Assembly (NCBI GenBank): GCA_029961685.1
Contig: JARWKL010000006.1
Span: forward strand, 18,353,276 to 18,417,275
DNA from: Aristolochia californica
Lineage: Eukaryota > Streptophyta > Magnoliopsida > Piperales > Aristolochiaceae
Direction: 5' to 3'
DNA length: 64,000 bases
The notes beneath the pieces were generated by a model. It did not search any database, was not told the DNA's origin, and worked only from the letters and a program-made list of their open reading frames with translations. Below, piece after piece: positions 49,016 to 62,700 of this stretch. The position numbers and the translations under genes were made by a program. Within the stretch, counting starts at the first letter, position 1; each line of letters begins with the position of its first letter.

Positions 49016-52000
49016 TTATATATATTTTATTTGATATATATTTTTTCAAAAGTTTTAAATGTATATTGAGGCTCGAGTTCGGCTCGAAGCTCGGCTCGAA
49101 CTCGGTGGGCTTGAGCTCAATAAAAATTTTAGGCTCGAGATGAGGCTCGGCTCGAAATATTTAAATCAAGCTGGGCTCGAACATAGGCATGTTCGGGCTC
49201 TAATTGATCCTAACATGTTTTAAATTTTGCGTGCCTGAAACATTTTGAAGATGCAAATGACCTAATGATAAAAAAATTTCAAGGATTAGAAAAAATTAAA
49301 TTCTCAAATTAACCTGCGGTGGGATATTTACCAGAACCAAAAACCCACTTTTTGCCTATTTTACAAAAAATGGACCCAACAATCATAGATCATTATAACT
49401 GTTTTGATCGAGTAATGATGTGTAATGGCTTTAATTTATGTTAGGAATGACTTATGGTTTGGGAGTCAACACTCAATTAAAAATGCCTCGCCCACCTCTT
49501 CTAATGATTGCAAAACCCAATATATAAAAAACTAAAAGAGTTAACAATCCTTAAAAATCACAGACACTTTTTGGAATTATCTCTCTCAGCATTTGTGCAT
49601 TTCCATTCTCGATGTTCAATTTTATTTCAAATCCAAACTTGTGGTTTCATTCTCCCATTTTTCTAATTAACAAAAAGATAGGGCAAATAGATAACAATAA
49701 AATTACAATTTTAGAGTTTATGTATGTAAAAAATTAAAAACTATAATAAATGTTAGTGAAGAAAATTATTTCACGCACTAAAAATGGACACCAAAGTATT
49801 GTTATCCATTTTTGGGAAATTCCACTAGTACAAGCCCTAATAGCTTGCTGGAATTTTATAAGAAAGAGATTTCTAATCGATCATAACATGTTTTAAATGT
49901 GGTGGATAAGCATGCCAAAAACATATTGATGATGCAAATGACCTAATGATCCAAAAATTTCAAGGTGTAGAAAAAATTAAATTCTCAAGTTAACATGCGG
50001 TGAGATATTTACCAGAGTCAAACAACCCGCTTTTTGCCTGTTTTACAAAAAGTAGACCTAACAATCATAGATCATTGTAAATGTTTTGATCGATAAATGA
50101 TGTGTAATAACAATAACTTTTGTTAAAAATGACTTATGGTTTGGGAGTCAACACTCAGTTAAAAATGTCGCTCCCCTCTTTCGATGATTGCAAAACCCAA
50201 TATATAAAAACTAAAAGAGTTTACAATCCTTAAAAATCACAGATACTTTTTGGAATTATCTCTCTCAGCATTTGTGCATTTGCATTTTGGACGATCATTT
50301 TTTTTGAAAATTCAAACTTAAGTTTTTACTCTCCCATTTTTCTCGTAAACAAAAATATAAGGCACATAGATCACAACAAAATGAAAATGTTAGAGTTTAT
50401 GTATGCAAAAAATTGAAGACCATAATAAATGTTTGTGAAGAAAATTATTTCACGCACAAAAAATGATTACCAAAGTTTTATTATCCATGTTTGGGAAATT
50501 CCACTAATACAAGCTCTAATAGCTTGCAAGAATTTTATAAGAAAGATATTTTTAATTAATCCTAACATGTGTTGCATGTGGTGGATAAGCATTCCAGAAA
50601 CATGTTGATGATGCAAATGACCTAATGATCCAAAAATTTCAAGGAGCAGAAAAAATTAAATTCTCAAGTTAACGTGCGGTGGGATATTTACCAGAGCTAA
50701 ACAACCCACTTTTTGCCTATTTTAAAAAAAATGGACCTAACAACCATTGATCATCGCAAATGTTTTGATCGATTAATGATGTGTAACGACTATAATTTTG
50801 GTTAGAAATGACATATGGTTTGGTAGTCAACACTCTGTGAAAAATCCTAGTCCCCCCCTCTTCTGTTGATTGCAATAGTCAATATATAAAAAACTAAAAG
50901 AGTGTACAATCCTTAAAAAACAAAGATACTTTTTGGAGTTATCTCTCTCAACATTTGAGCATTTCCATTTTCGATCTTCAATTTTTTTCAAATCCAAACT
51001 TGAGTTTTCACTCTCCCAATTTTTTCGTAAACAAAAAGATTAGGCAAATAGATCACAACAAAATGAAAATTTTAGAGTTTATGTATGCAAAAAATTGAAA
51101 ACAATAATAAATAAAAGTGAAGAAAATAACTTCATGCACTAAAAATGAACAACAAAGTTTTGTTATTCATGTTTGGGAAATTCCACTAGTACAACCCTAA
51201 TAGCTTGCTGGAATTTTATAAGAAAGAGATTTCTAATTGATCTTAACATGTTTAAAATGTTGTAGATATGCATGCTTTAAAAATGTTGAAGATGCAAATG
51301 ACCTAAAGATCAAAAAATTTCAAGGAGTAGAAAAAATAAAATTCTCAAGTTAACGTGCGGTGGGATATTTACCTGAGGCAAACAACCCACTTTTTACATA
51401 TTTTACACAAAGCAGACCTAACAATCATAGATCATCGTAAATGTTTTGATCGATTAAAGATGTGTAATGGGTATAATTTTTGTTAGAAATGACTTATGGT
51501 TCGGGAATCAACACTTAGTTAAGAATGACTCACTCCCCTCTACCGATGATAGGAAAACCCAATATATAAAAGACTCAAAGAGTTTACAATCCTTAAAAAT
51601 CACAGTTAATTTTTGGAATTATCTCTCTCAGCATTTGTGCATTTCCATTTTGGATGATAGATTTTTTTTCAAATCCAAACTTGTGTTTTCACTCTCCCAT
51701 TTTTCTCGTAAACAAAAAGATAAGGCACATAGATCACAACAAAATGAAAATTTAAGAGTTTATGTATGCAAAAAATTGAAAACTATAATAAATGTAAGTG
51801 AAGAAAATAATTTCACGCACTAAAAATGAACACCAAAGTTTTGTTATCCATGTTTGGGAAATTCCACTAGTACAACCCCTAATAGCTTGGTGGAATTTTA
51901 TAAGAAAAAGATTTCTAATTGATCCTAACATGTCTTAAATGTGGTAGATATGCATGCCTGAAATATGTTGAAGATGCAAATGACCCAAAGATCAAAAAAT

Positions 52001-53789
52001 TTCAAGTAGAAAAAATTTAATTCTCAAGTTAACGTGCGGTGGGATATTTACCAGAGCTAAACAATCCACTTTTTGCCTATTTTACACAAAGCAGACCTAA
52101 CAATCATAGATCAACGTAAATGTTTTGATCGATTAATGATGTGTAATGGCTATAATTTTTGTTAGAAGTGACTAATGGTTTGGGAGTCAACACTCAGTTA
52201 AAAATGCCTCGCCCCCCTCTTCCAATTATTGGAAAACCCAATATATAAAAAACTAAAAGAGTTTACAATCCTTCAAAATGACTGATACATTTTGGAATTA
52301 TCTCTCTCAGCATTTGTGCATTTCCAATTTGGATGTTCAATTCTATTTCAAATCCAAACTTGAGTTTTCCCGCTCCCTTTTATCACGTAAAGAAAAAGAT
52401 AAGGCAAATAGATCACAACAAAATGAAAATTTTAGAGTTTATGATAAGTAAAAAATTAAAAACTATAATAAAAGTGAAGAAAATTATTTCATGCACTAAA
52501 AATGAACACCAAAGTTTTGTTATCCATGTTTGGGAAATTCCACTAGTACAACCCCTAATAGCTTACTGGAATTTTATAAGAAAGAGATTTCTAATTGAAC
52601 CTAACATGTTTTAAATGTGGTAGAGATGCATGCCTAAAACATGTGGAACATGCAAATGACCTAAAGATCAAAAAAATTCCAGGAGTAAAAAAAATTAAAT
52701 TCTCAAGTTAACGTGCGGTGGGATATTTACCTTTGCCAAACAACCAACTTTTTGTCGATTTTACACAAAGCGAACCTAACAATCATAGATCATTGTAAAT
52801 GTTTTGATCGATTAATGATGTGTAACGGCTATAATTTTTGTTAGAAATGACTTATGGTTAGAGAGTCAACACTCAGTTAAAAATCCCTCGCCCCCCTCTT
52901 ACGATGATTGCAAAACCCAATATATAAAAAATTAAAAGAGTTTACAATGCTTCAAAATCATAGATAATTTTTGCAATTATCTCTCTCAACATTTGTGCAT
53001 TTCCATTTTGGATGTTCAATTTTTTTTCAAATCTAAACTTGAGTTTTCACTATCCCATTTTTCTCGTAAATAACAAGACAAGGCAAATTGATCACAACAA
53101 AATGAAAATTTTAGAGTTTATTTATGCAAAGAATTTAAAACTATAATAAATGTAAGTGAAGAAAATTATTACACGCACTAAAAATGAACACCAAAGTTTT
53201 GTTATCCATGTTTGGGAAATTCCACTAGTACAACCCCTAATAACTTGGTGGAACTTGATAAGAAAGAGATTTCTAATTGATCCTAACAAGTTTGAAATGT
53301 GGTGGATATGCATGCCCGAAACATGTTGAAGATGCAAATGACCTAATGATCCCAAAATTTCAAGGAGTAGAAAAAAAAAAAATTCTCAATTTAATGTGTT
53401 GTGGGTTATTACTTGAGCCAAACAACACACTTTTTGCCATTTTACAAAAAGCGGACCTAAAAATCATAGATCATTGTAAATGTTTTGATCGATTCATGTC
53501 GTGTAACGGCTATAATTTTTTTTAGAAATGACTTATGGTTAGGGAGTGTACACTCAGTTAAAAATGCTTCGCCTCCCTCTTCCGATGATCGCTAATCCCA
53601 ATATATAAAAAACTAAGAGAGTTTAAATTTCTAAAAAATCACAGATTCTTTTTTGGAATTATCGCTCTCACCAATTGTGAATTTCTATTTTGGATGTTCA
53701 AGTGTTTTTCAAATCCAAACTTGAGTTTTCACTCTCCCATTTTTCTCGTAAATAAAACGATAAGGCAAATATATCACAACAAAATGAAA

Positions 53790-56700
53790 ATTTTAGAGTT
53801 TCTGTATGCAAAATATTGAAAACTATAATAAATGTAAGTGAAGAAAATTATTTCACGCACTAAAACTAAACACCAAAGTTTTGTTATCCTTGTTTGGGAA
53901 ATTCCACTAGTACAACCCCTTGTAACGTGGTGAGACTTTATAAGAAAGATATTTCTAATTGATCCTAACATGTTTTAAACGAGTTGGATATGCATGCCTT
54001 AAACATGTTGAAGATGCAAATGACCTAATGATCTAAAATTTTCAAGAAATAGAAAAATTTAATTCTCAAGTTAACGTGCGGTGGGATATTTACCAGAGCC
54101 AAACAACCCACTTTTTGCCTATTTTACAAAAATCCGGCCAAACAATCATAGATCATCGTAGATGTTTTGATTGATTAATGATGTGTAACGGCTATAATTT
54201 TTGTTAGAAATGACTTACGGTTTGGGAGTCAACACTTAGTTAAAAATGTGTCGCCCCCCTTCTTCCCATGATTGCAAAACCTATTATGTAAAAACCTAAA
54301 AAGAGTTTACAACCCTTTAAAATCACAGATACTTTTTGGAATTGTCTCTCTCAGCGTTTGTGCATTTATTTTTTTTATTTTCAATTATTTTTCAAATCCA
54401 AACTTGAGTTTTGACTCTCCTATTTTTCTCGTAAACAAAAAGATAAGGCAAATAGATCACAACAAATTGAAAATTTTAGAGTTTATGTATGAAAAAAATA
54501 TAAAAATAAAATAAATGTAAACGAAGAAAATTATTTCATGCACTAAAAATGAACACCAAAGTTTTGTTATCCATGTTTAGGAAATTCCACTAGTAAAACC
54601 CCTAATAGCTTGCTGGAATTTTATAAGAAAGAGATTTCTAATTGATCCTAACATGTTTCACATGGATAAGCATGCCAGAAAGATGTTGATGATGCAAATG
54701 TCCTAATGATCCAAAAATTTCAAGGAGTAGAAAAAAATAAATTCTCTAGTTAACGGTGGTGGGATATTTACCAGAGCATAAAAACCAACTTTTTGCCTAT
54801 TTTACAAAAGACGGACATAACAATCATAGATCATCGTAAATGTTTTGATCGATTAATGATGTGTAACGGCTATAATTTTTGCTAGAAATGACCTACGGTT
54901 TGGGAGTCAACACTCAGTTAAAAATGCCTTGCCCACCCCCCACACCCCACACCCCCCCCCCCTCCCCCTTCTTCCATTGATTGCAAAACCCAATATATAA
55001 AAAATTAAAAGAGTTTAAAATCTTTAAAAATCACAGATAATTTTTGGAATTATCTCATTAGCATTTGTGCATTTCCAATTATGGATGCTATTTTTTTTTT
55101 CAAATTCAAACTTGGGTTTTCAGTCTGCCATTTTTCTCTAAACCAAAAGACAAGGCAAATAGATCACAACAAAATGAAAATTTTAGAGTTTAAGTATGAA
55201 AAAAATTGAACACTATAATAAATATTGGAGAAGAAAATTATTTCACGCACAAAAAATGAACACCAATGTTTTGTTATCCATGTTTGGGAAATTCCACTAG
55301 AACAACCCCGAATAGCTTGCAGGAATTTTATAAGAAAGGGATTTCTAATTGATCGTAACATGTTTTGAAAGTGGTGGATATGCATGCCTGATAAAATTTA
55401 AAGATGCAAATTACCTAATGATCCAAATATTTCAAGGAGTAGAAAAAAAAAATTCTCAAGTTAACATGTAGTGGGATATTTACCAGAGCCAAACAACCCA
55501 CTTTTTTCCTATTTTACAAAAAAGCGGACCTAACAATAATAGATCATCCTAAATGTTTTGATCGATTAATGATGTGTAACGGCTATAATTTTTGTTAGAA
55601 ATGACTTATGGTTTGGGAGTCAGCACTCAGTTAAAAATGTCTCACCCCCATCTTCTGATGATTGGAAAACCCAATATATAAAAAATTAAAATAGTTTAAA
55701 TTCAAAAAAAATCACATATATTTTTTGGAATTATTTCTCTCAGCATTTGTGCATTTCCATTTTGGATGTTCAATTTTTTTTTAAATACAAACTTGAGTTT
55801 TCACTCTCCCATTTGTCTCATAAATAAAAAGACAAGGCAAATTAATCACAACAAAATGAAAATTTTAGAGTTTATTTATGCAAGGAATTGAAAACTATAA
55901 TAAATGTAAGTGAAGAAAATTATTACACGCACTACAAATGAACACCAAAGTTTTGTTATCCATGTTTGGGAAATTCCACTAGTACAACCCCTAGAAACTT
56001 TTTGGAACTTTAAAAGAAAGAGATTTCTAATTGATCCTAACATGTTTAAAATGTAGTGCATATGCATGCCTGAAACAAGTTGAAGATGCAAATGACCTAC
56101 TGATCCAAAAATTTCAGGTAGAAAAAATTAAATTCTCAAGTTAACGTGCGGTGGGAAGTTTACCAAAGCCAAACAACCCACTTTTATCGTATTTTACAAA
56201 AAGCAGACCTAACAATCATAGATCATTGTATATGTTTTGATCAATTAATAATGTGTAACGACTATAATTTTTGTTAGAAATGACTTATAGTTAGGGAGTC
56301 AACACTCAGTTAAAAATGCCTCGCACCCCCTTTTCCGATGATGGCAAAAACCAATATATAAAAAACTAAAAGAGTTTACAATCCTTAAAAATCACATATA
56401 CTTTTTGGGATTTTCTCTCTCAGCATTTGAGCATTTCCATTTTGTATGTTCAATTTTTTTTCAAATCCAAACTTGAGTTTTCACTATCCTATTTTTCTTG
56501 CAAACAAAAAGATAAGGCAAATAGATAAAGAAAAATGAAAATTTTAGAGGTTATGTATGCAAAAAATATAAAATTACAATAAATGTAAGTGAAGAAAATT
56601 ATTTCACGCACTAAAAAAGAAGACCAATGTTTTGTTATCCATGTTTGGGAAATTCCACTAGTACAACCCCTAATAACTTGGAGGAACTTTATCAGAAAGA

Positions 56701-59700
56701 GATTTAAAATTGATCCTAACATGTTTTAAATGTGGTGGATATGCATGTTTGAATCATGTTGAAGATGCAAATGACCTAATGATCCAAAAATTGCAAGGAG
56801 TAGAAAAAAATTAAATTCTCAAGTTAACGTGCAATGGGATATTTACCAGAGCCAAACAACCCACTTTTTGCCTATTTTACAAGAAGCGGACCTAACAATC
56901 ATAGATCATCGTAAATATTTTGATCAATTAATGACTGGTAACGACTAGAATTTTATTAGAAAATACTTATAGTTTGGGAGTCAACACTTAGTTAAAAATG
57001 CCTCACCCCCACTTCCCATGATTGCAAAACCCAATATTTAAGAAACTAAAAGAGTTTAAAATCCGTAAAAATCATGGATACTTTTAGGAATTATCTCTCT
57101 CAAAATTTGTGCATTTCCTTTTTGGATGTTCAATTTCTTTTCAAATCCAAACTTGAGTTTTCACACTCCCATCTTTCTCATAAAGAAAAAGATAAGGCAA
57201 ATAGATCACAACGAAAAGAAAATTTTAGAGTTTATGTATGGAAAAACTTTAAAACTATATTAAATGTAAGTGAAGAAAATTATTTCACGCACTAAAAATG
57301 AATACCAAAGTTTTGTTATCCATGTTTGGGAAATTCCACTAGTACAACCCCTAATAGCTTGGTGGAATTTTATAAGAAAGATATTTCTAATTGATCCTAA
57401 CATGTTTTAAATGTGGTGGATATGCATGCCTGAAACATATTGAAGATGCAAATGAGCTAATGATCCAAAAATTTCAAGGAGTAGAAAACATTAAATTCTA
57501 AAGTTAATGTGTGGTGGGATATTTACTAGATCCAAACAACCCACTTTTTGCCTATTTTACAAAAAGCCGACCAAACAATCATAGATCATCGTAAATGTTT
57601 TGATCGATTAATAATGTGTAACAACTATAATTTTTGTTAAAAATTACTTTGGGTTTGGGAGTCAACACACAGTTAAAAATGCCTCACCCCCACCCCCCCT
57701 CCTTCGATGATGGCAAAACCCAATATATAAAAAACTAAAGGAGTTTACAATCCTTAAAAATCACAGATACTTTTTGGAATTATCTTTCTCCACATTTGTG
57801 CATTTCCATTTTGGATGTTCAATTTATTTTCAAATCCAAACTTGAGTTTTCACACTCTCATTTGTGCATCTCCATGTTTTAGAAATTCCACTAGTACAAC
57901 CCCTAATAACTTGGTGGAACTTTATAAAAAAGAGATTTCTAATTGCTCCTAGCATGTTTTAAATGTGGGCGATATGCATGCTTAAAACATGTTGATGATG
58001 CAAATGACCTAATGATCCAAAAATTTCAATGAGTAGAAAAAATTAAATTCTCAAGTTAACATGCGGTGGGATATTTACCTAAGCCAACCAACCCACTTTT
58101 TGCCTATTTTACAAAAACCGGACCTAAAAGTCATAGATCATCGTAAATATTTTGACCGATTAATGATGTGTAACAGCTAAACTTTCTATTAGAAATGACT
58201 TATGGTTTCGGAGTCAACACTCAGTTAAAAATGTCACCCCCCTCCCCCCCTCTTTCGATGATTTCAAAACCCTATATATAAAAAACTGAAAGAGTTTAAT
58301 ATCCTTAAAAATTAAAAAAACTTTTTGGAATTATCTCTCTCAGTCTTTGAGCTTTGCCATTTTGGATGTTCAATTTTTTTTCAAATCCAAACTTAAGTTT
58401 TCACTTTCCCATTTTTCTCTAAAACAAAAAGATTAGGCAAATAGATCACAACAAAAAGAAAATTTTAGATTTTATGTTTGCAAAAAATTTAAAACTATAA
58501 TAAATGTAAGAGAAGAAAATTATTTCACGCACTAAAAATGAACACCAAAGTTTGGTTATCCCCGTTTTGGAAACTCCACTAGTACAACCCTTAATAACTT
58601 GGGGGAACTTTATAAGAAAGAGATTTCTACTTGATCCTAAAAAATTTTAAATGTGGTGGATATGCATGCATGAAACATGTTGATGATGCAAATGAACTAA
58701 CGATACAAAAATTTTGAGTAGAAAAAATTTAATTCTCAAGTTAACGCTCGGTGGGATATTTACATGAGCCAAACTACCCACTTTTTTCCTTTTTTACAAA
58801 TAGTGGACCTACCAATCATAGATCATCGTAAATTTTTGGATCTATTAATGACGTGTAAAGGCTAATTTTTTTATTAGAAAAGACTTATGGTTAGGGTGTC
58901 AACACTCAGTTAAAAATGCCTCGCCCCCCTCTTCCGATGATTGCAAAACCCAATATATAAAAAACTAAAAAAGTTTAAATTTTTTAAAAATCACAGATAT
59001 TTTTTGGAATTATCACTCTCTGCATTTGTGCATTTCCATTTTGGATGTTCAATTTTTTTTCAATTCCAAACTTGAGTTTTCACTCTCCCATTTTTCTTGT
59101 AAACAAAAAGATCACAACAAAATGAAAATTTTTGAGTTAAACTATGCAAAAAATTGAAAACTTTTATAAATGTTAGTAAAGAAAATTATTACACACACTA
59201 AAAATGCACACCAAAATTTTGTTATGTATGTTTAAGAAATTCCACTTGTTTATCCTTAATAGCTTGCTGGAATTTTATAAGAAATAAATTTCTAATTGAT
59301 CCTAACATGTTTTAAATATTGTGGATATGCATGCCTAAAACATGTTGAAGATGCAAATGACCTAATGATCCAAAAATTTCATGGAGTAGAAAAAATTAAA
59401 TTCTTAAGTTAAAGTGCGGTGGGATATTTACCAGAGCCAAACAACACTCTTTTTGCCTATTTTACACAAGGCGGACCTAACAATCATAGATCATCGTAAA
59501 TTTTTTGATCGATTAATGATGTGTAATGGCTATAATTTTTGTTAGAAATGACTTATGGTTAGGGAGTCAATAGTCAGTTAAAAATGCCTTGTACCCCCTC
59601 TTTTGATGATAACAAAACCCTATATATAAAAAACTAAAAGAGTTTACAATCCTTAAAAATCACATATGCTTTTTGGAATTGTGTCTTTCAGCATTTGTGC

Positions 59701-62700
59701 ATTTCATTCTGGATGTTCAATTTTTTTTCAAATCCAAACTTCACTCTCCCTTTTTTCTCGTAAACAAAAAGATAAGGCAAATAGATCACCACAAAATGAA
59801 AATTTTAGAGTTTATGAATGCAAAAAATTGAAAACTATAATAAATGTAAGTGAAGAAAATTATTTCACGCACTAATAATGATAACCAAAGTTTTGTTATC
59901 CATGTTTGGGAAATTCCACTAGTACGATCCCTAATAATTTGGTGGAACTTTATAAGAAAGAGATTTCTAATTGATCCTAACATGTTTTAAATGTGGTGGA
60001 TATGCATTCCTGAAACATGTTGAAGATGCAAATGACCTAAAGATCCAAAAATTTCAAGGAGAAGAAAAAATTAAATTCTCAAGTTAACGCACAGTGGGAT
60101 ATTTACCTGAGCCAAACAACCCACTCTTTGCCTATCTTGCAAAACACGGACTACCAACCATAGATCTTCGTAAATGTTTCGATCGATTAATGATGTGTAA
60201 CGGCTAAAATTTTTGTTACAAATGACTCATGGTTAGGGAGTCAAAACTCAGTTAAAAATGACTTGTCCCCCTCTTCCGATGATTGCAAAACCCAATATAT
60301 AAAAAACTAAAAAAGTTTACTTTCCTTAAAAATCACTGATAATTTTTTGGAATTATCTCTCTCAGCAATTGTGCATTTCCATTTTTGATGATCAATTTTT
60401 TTTTCAAATCCAAACTTGAGTTTTCACTCTCCCATTTTTTTCGTAAACAAAAAGATAAGGCAAATAAATAACAACAAAATGAAAATTTTTGAGTTTATGT
60501 ATGCTAAAAATTGAAAACTATAATATAAGTAAGTGAAGAAAATTATGTCATACACTAAAAATGAACACCACAGTTTTGTTATCCATGTTTCAGAAATTTC
60601 ACATCTACAACCCCTAATAGCTTGGTGGAATTTTATAAAAAAGAAATTTCTAATTGATCCTAACATGTTTTAAATTTGGTGGATATGCTTGCCTGAAACA
60701 TGTTGAAGATGCAAATGACCTATTGATCTAAAAATTTCAAGGAGTAGAAAAAATTAAATTCACAAGTTAACGTGCGGTGAGATATTTACCGGAGCCAAAC
60801 AACCCACTTTTTGCCTATTTTACAAAAGGCGGACAAAACAATCATAGATCATAGTAAATGTTTTGATCGATTAATGATGTCTAACGGCTATAATTTTTTT
60901 AGTAAATACTTATGGTTTGGGAGTCTACACTCAGTTAAAAATGCCTCACCCCCCTCTTCCAATGATTGCAAAACCCAATATATAAAAAACTAAAAGTGTT
61001 TACAATCCTTAAAAATCACAGATAGTTTTTGGAATAATCTCACTCAGCATTTGTGCATTTCCATTTTGGATGTTCAATTTTTTTCCAAATCCAAAATTGA
61101 ATTTTCTCTCTCTTTTTGCTTGTGATAAAAAAGATAAGGCAAATAGATCACAACAAAATGAAAATTTTAGAGTTTATGTATGCAAAAAATGGAAAATTAT
61201 AATAAATGTAAGTGAAGAAAATTATTTCACGCACTAAAAATGAACACCTAAGTTTTGTTATTCATGTTTGGGAAATTCCACTAGTACAACTCCTAATAGA
61301 TTGGTGAAATTTTATAAGATAGTGGTTTCTAATTGAATCCTAAAAGGTTTTAAATGTGGTGCATATGCATACCTGAAACATGTTGAAGAAGCAAATAACC
61401 TATTGATCAGAAAATTTCAAGGAGTAGAAATAATTAAATTCTCAAGTTAACGTGTGGAGGGATAATTTACCAGAGCCAAACAACCCACTTTTTGCCTATT
61501 TTACAAAGAGAAGTCCTAACAATCATAGATCATCGTAAATATTTTAATCGATTAATGATGTGCAACGGCTATAATTTTTGTTAGAATCGACTTATGGTTT
61601 GGAAGTCAATACTCAGTTAAAAAAGCTTGCCCCCCCCCCTCCCCCCATCTTCCAATGATTGCAAAACCCAATATATAAAAAACTAAAAGAATTTACAATC
61701 CTTAAAAATCACAAATACTTTTTGGAATTATCTCTCTCAACATTTGTGCATTTCCATTTAGGATGTTCAATTTTTTTCATATCCAAACTTGAGTTTTCAC
61801 TCTCTCATTTTTCTCGTAAACAAAAAGAAAAGGCAAATAGATCACAACAAAATAAAAAATTTAGTGTTTATGTATGAAAAAAATTCAAAACTATAATGAA
61901 TGTAAGTGAAGAAAATTATTTCACGCACTAAAAATGAATACCAAAGTTTTGTTATCCATGTTTGGGAAATTCCACTAGTACAAACCCTAATAGCATGGTC
62001 GAATTTTATGAGAAAGAGATTTCTAATTGATCCTAACCTATTTTAAATGTGGTGGACATGCATGCCTGAAACATGCTGAAGATTCAAATGATCTAATGAT
62101 CCAAAATTGCAAGAAGTAGAGAAAATTAAATTCTCAAGTTAACGTGCGGTGGGATATTTACAAGAGCCAAGCAACCCACTTTTTGGCTATTTTACAAAAA
62201 GCGGACCTAACAATCATGGATCATCGTAAATGTTTTGATTGATTAATGTTGTGTAATGGTTATAATGTTTGATAGAAAAGACTTATAGTTTGGGAGTCAA
62301 CACTCAGTCAAAAATGCCATGCCCCCCTACCACATCTCCCCCCCACCCCCCTCTTCTGATGATAGCAAAACCCAATATATAAAAAACTTAAAGTTTATAG
62401 TCCTTAAAAATCATAGATACATTTTGGAATTATCTCCCTCTGTATTTGTGCATTTCCATTTTGGTTGTTCAATTTTTTTCAAATCCAAACTTGAGTTTTC
62501 ATTCTCCCATTTTTGTCGTAAACAAAAAAATAAGGCAAATAGATCACAACAAAATGAAAATTTAAGAGTTTATGTATGCAAAAAATTTAAAACTATAATA
62601 AATGTAAGTGAAGAAAATTATTTCATGCACTAAAAATGAACACCAAAGTTGTGTTATCCATGTTTGGGAAATTCCACTAGTACCACCCCTAATAGCATGC

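Larger units (their letters stand above)
47050..49199 (+). mobile_element. Degenerate non-autonomous hAT-family transposon, copy 2 (right end missing)
   Basis: This is the counterpart of the element at 35169-37711, with the same TAGGGGTGG left end, the same internal order and the same truncated right end at GTTCGGGCT. It is about 390 bp shorter because it holds one rather than two copies of the 388 bp unit. Identical ends and the shared private flank variant show that it arose by segmental duplication, not by a second transposition. Open frames of about 90-106 codons near 47076-47587, on both strands, are low-complexity serine/proline/arginine sequence without a recognised domain. Confidence 0.85.
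44090..53790 (+). repeat. Large segmental duplication, copy 2 (satellite plus hAT)
   Basis: This segment is collinear with 32210-42300 unit by unit, including the truncated hAT element and the private CATGGCTG variant at its left flank. Differences are scattered substitutions and small indels, one fewer 388 bp unit in the transposon, and the loss of a few bases at the right transposon flank. The right end of similarity is near 53790, where copy 1 changes to another satellite variant. Confidence 0.9.

Noticed and set aside
35169..49199. The two hAT copies as paired long terminal repeats of one retrotransposon
   Set aside because: The sequence between them is ordinary satellite with no gag, pol, primer-binding site or polypurine tract, and each copy holds hATC coding remnants.
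47050..49199. Independent second insertion of the hAT element
   Set aside because: Same truncated end, same target position, same private flank base, and collinear satellite on both sides. Segmental duplication explains all of these.
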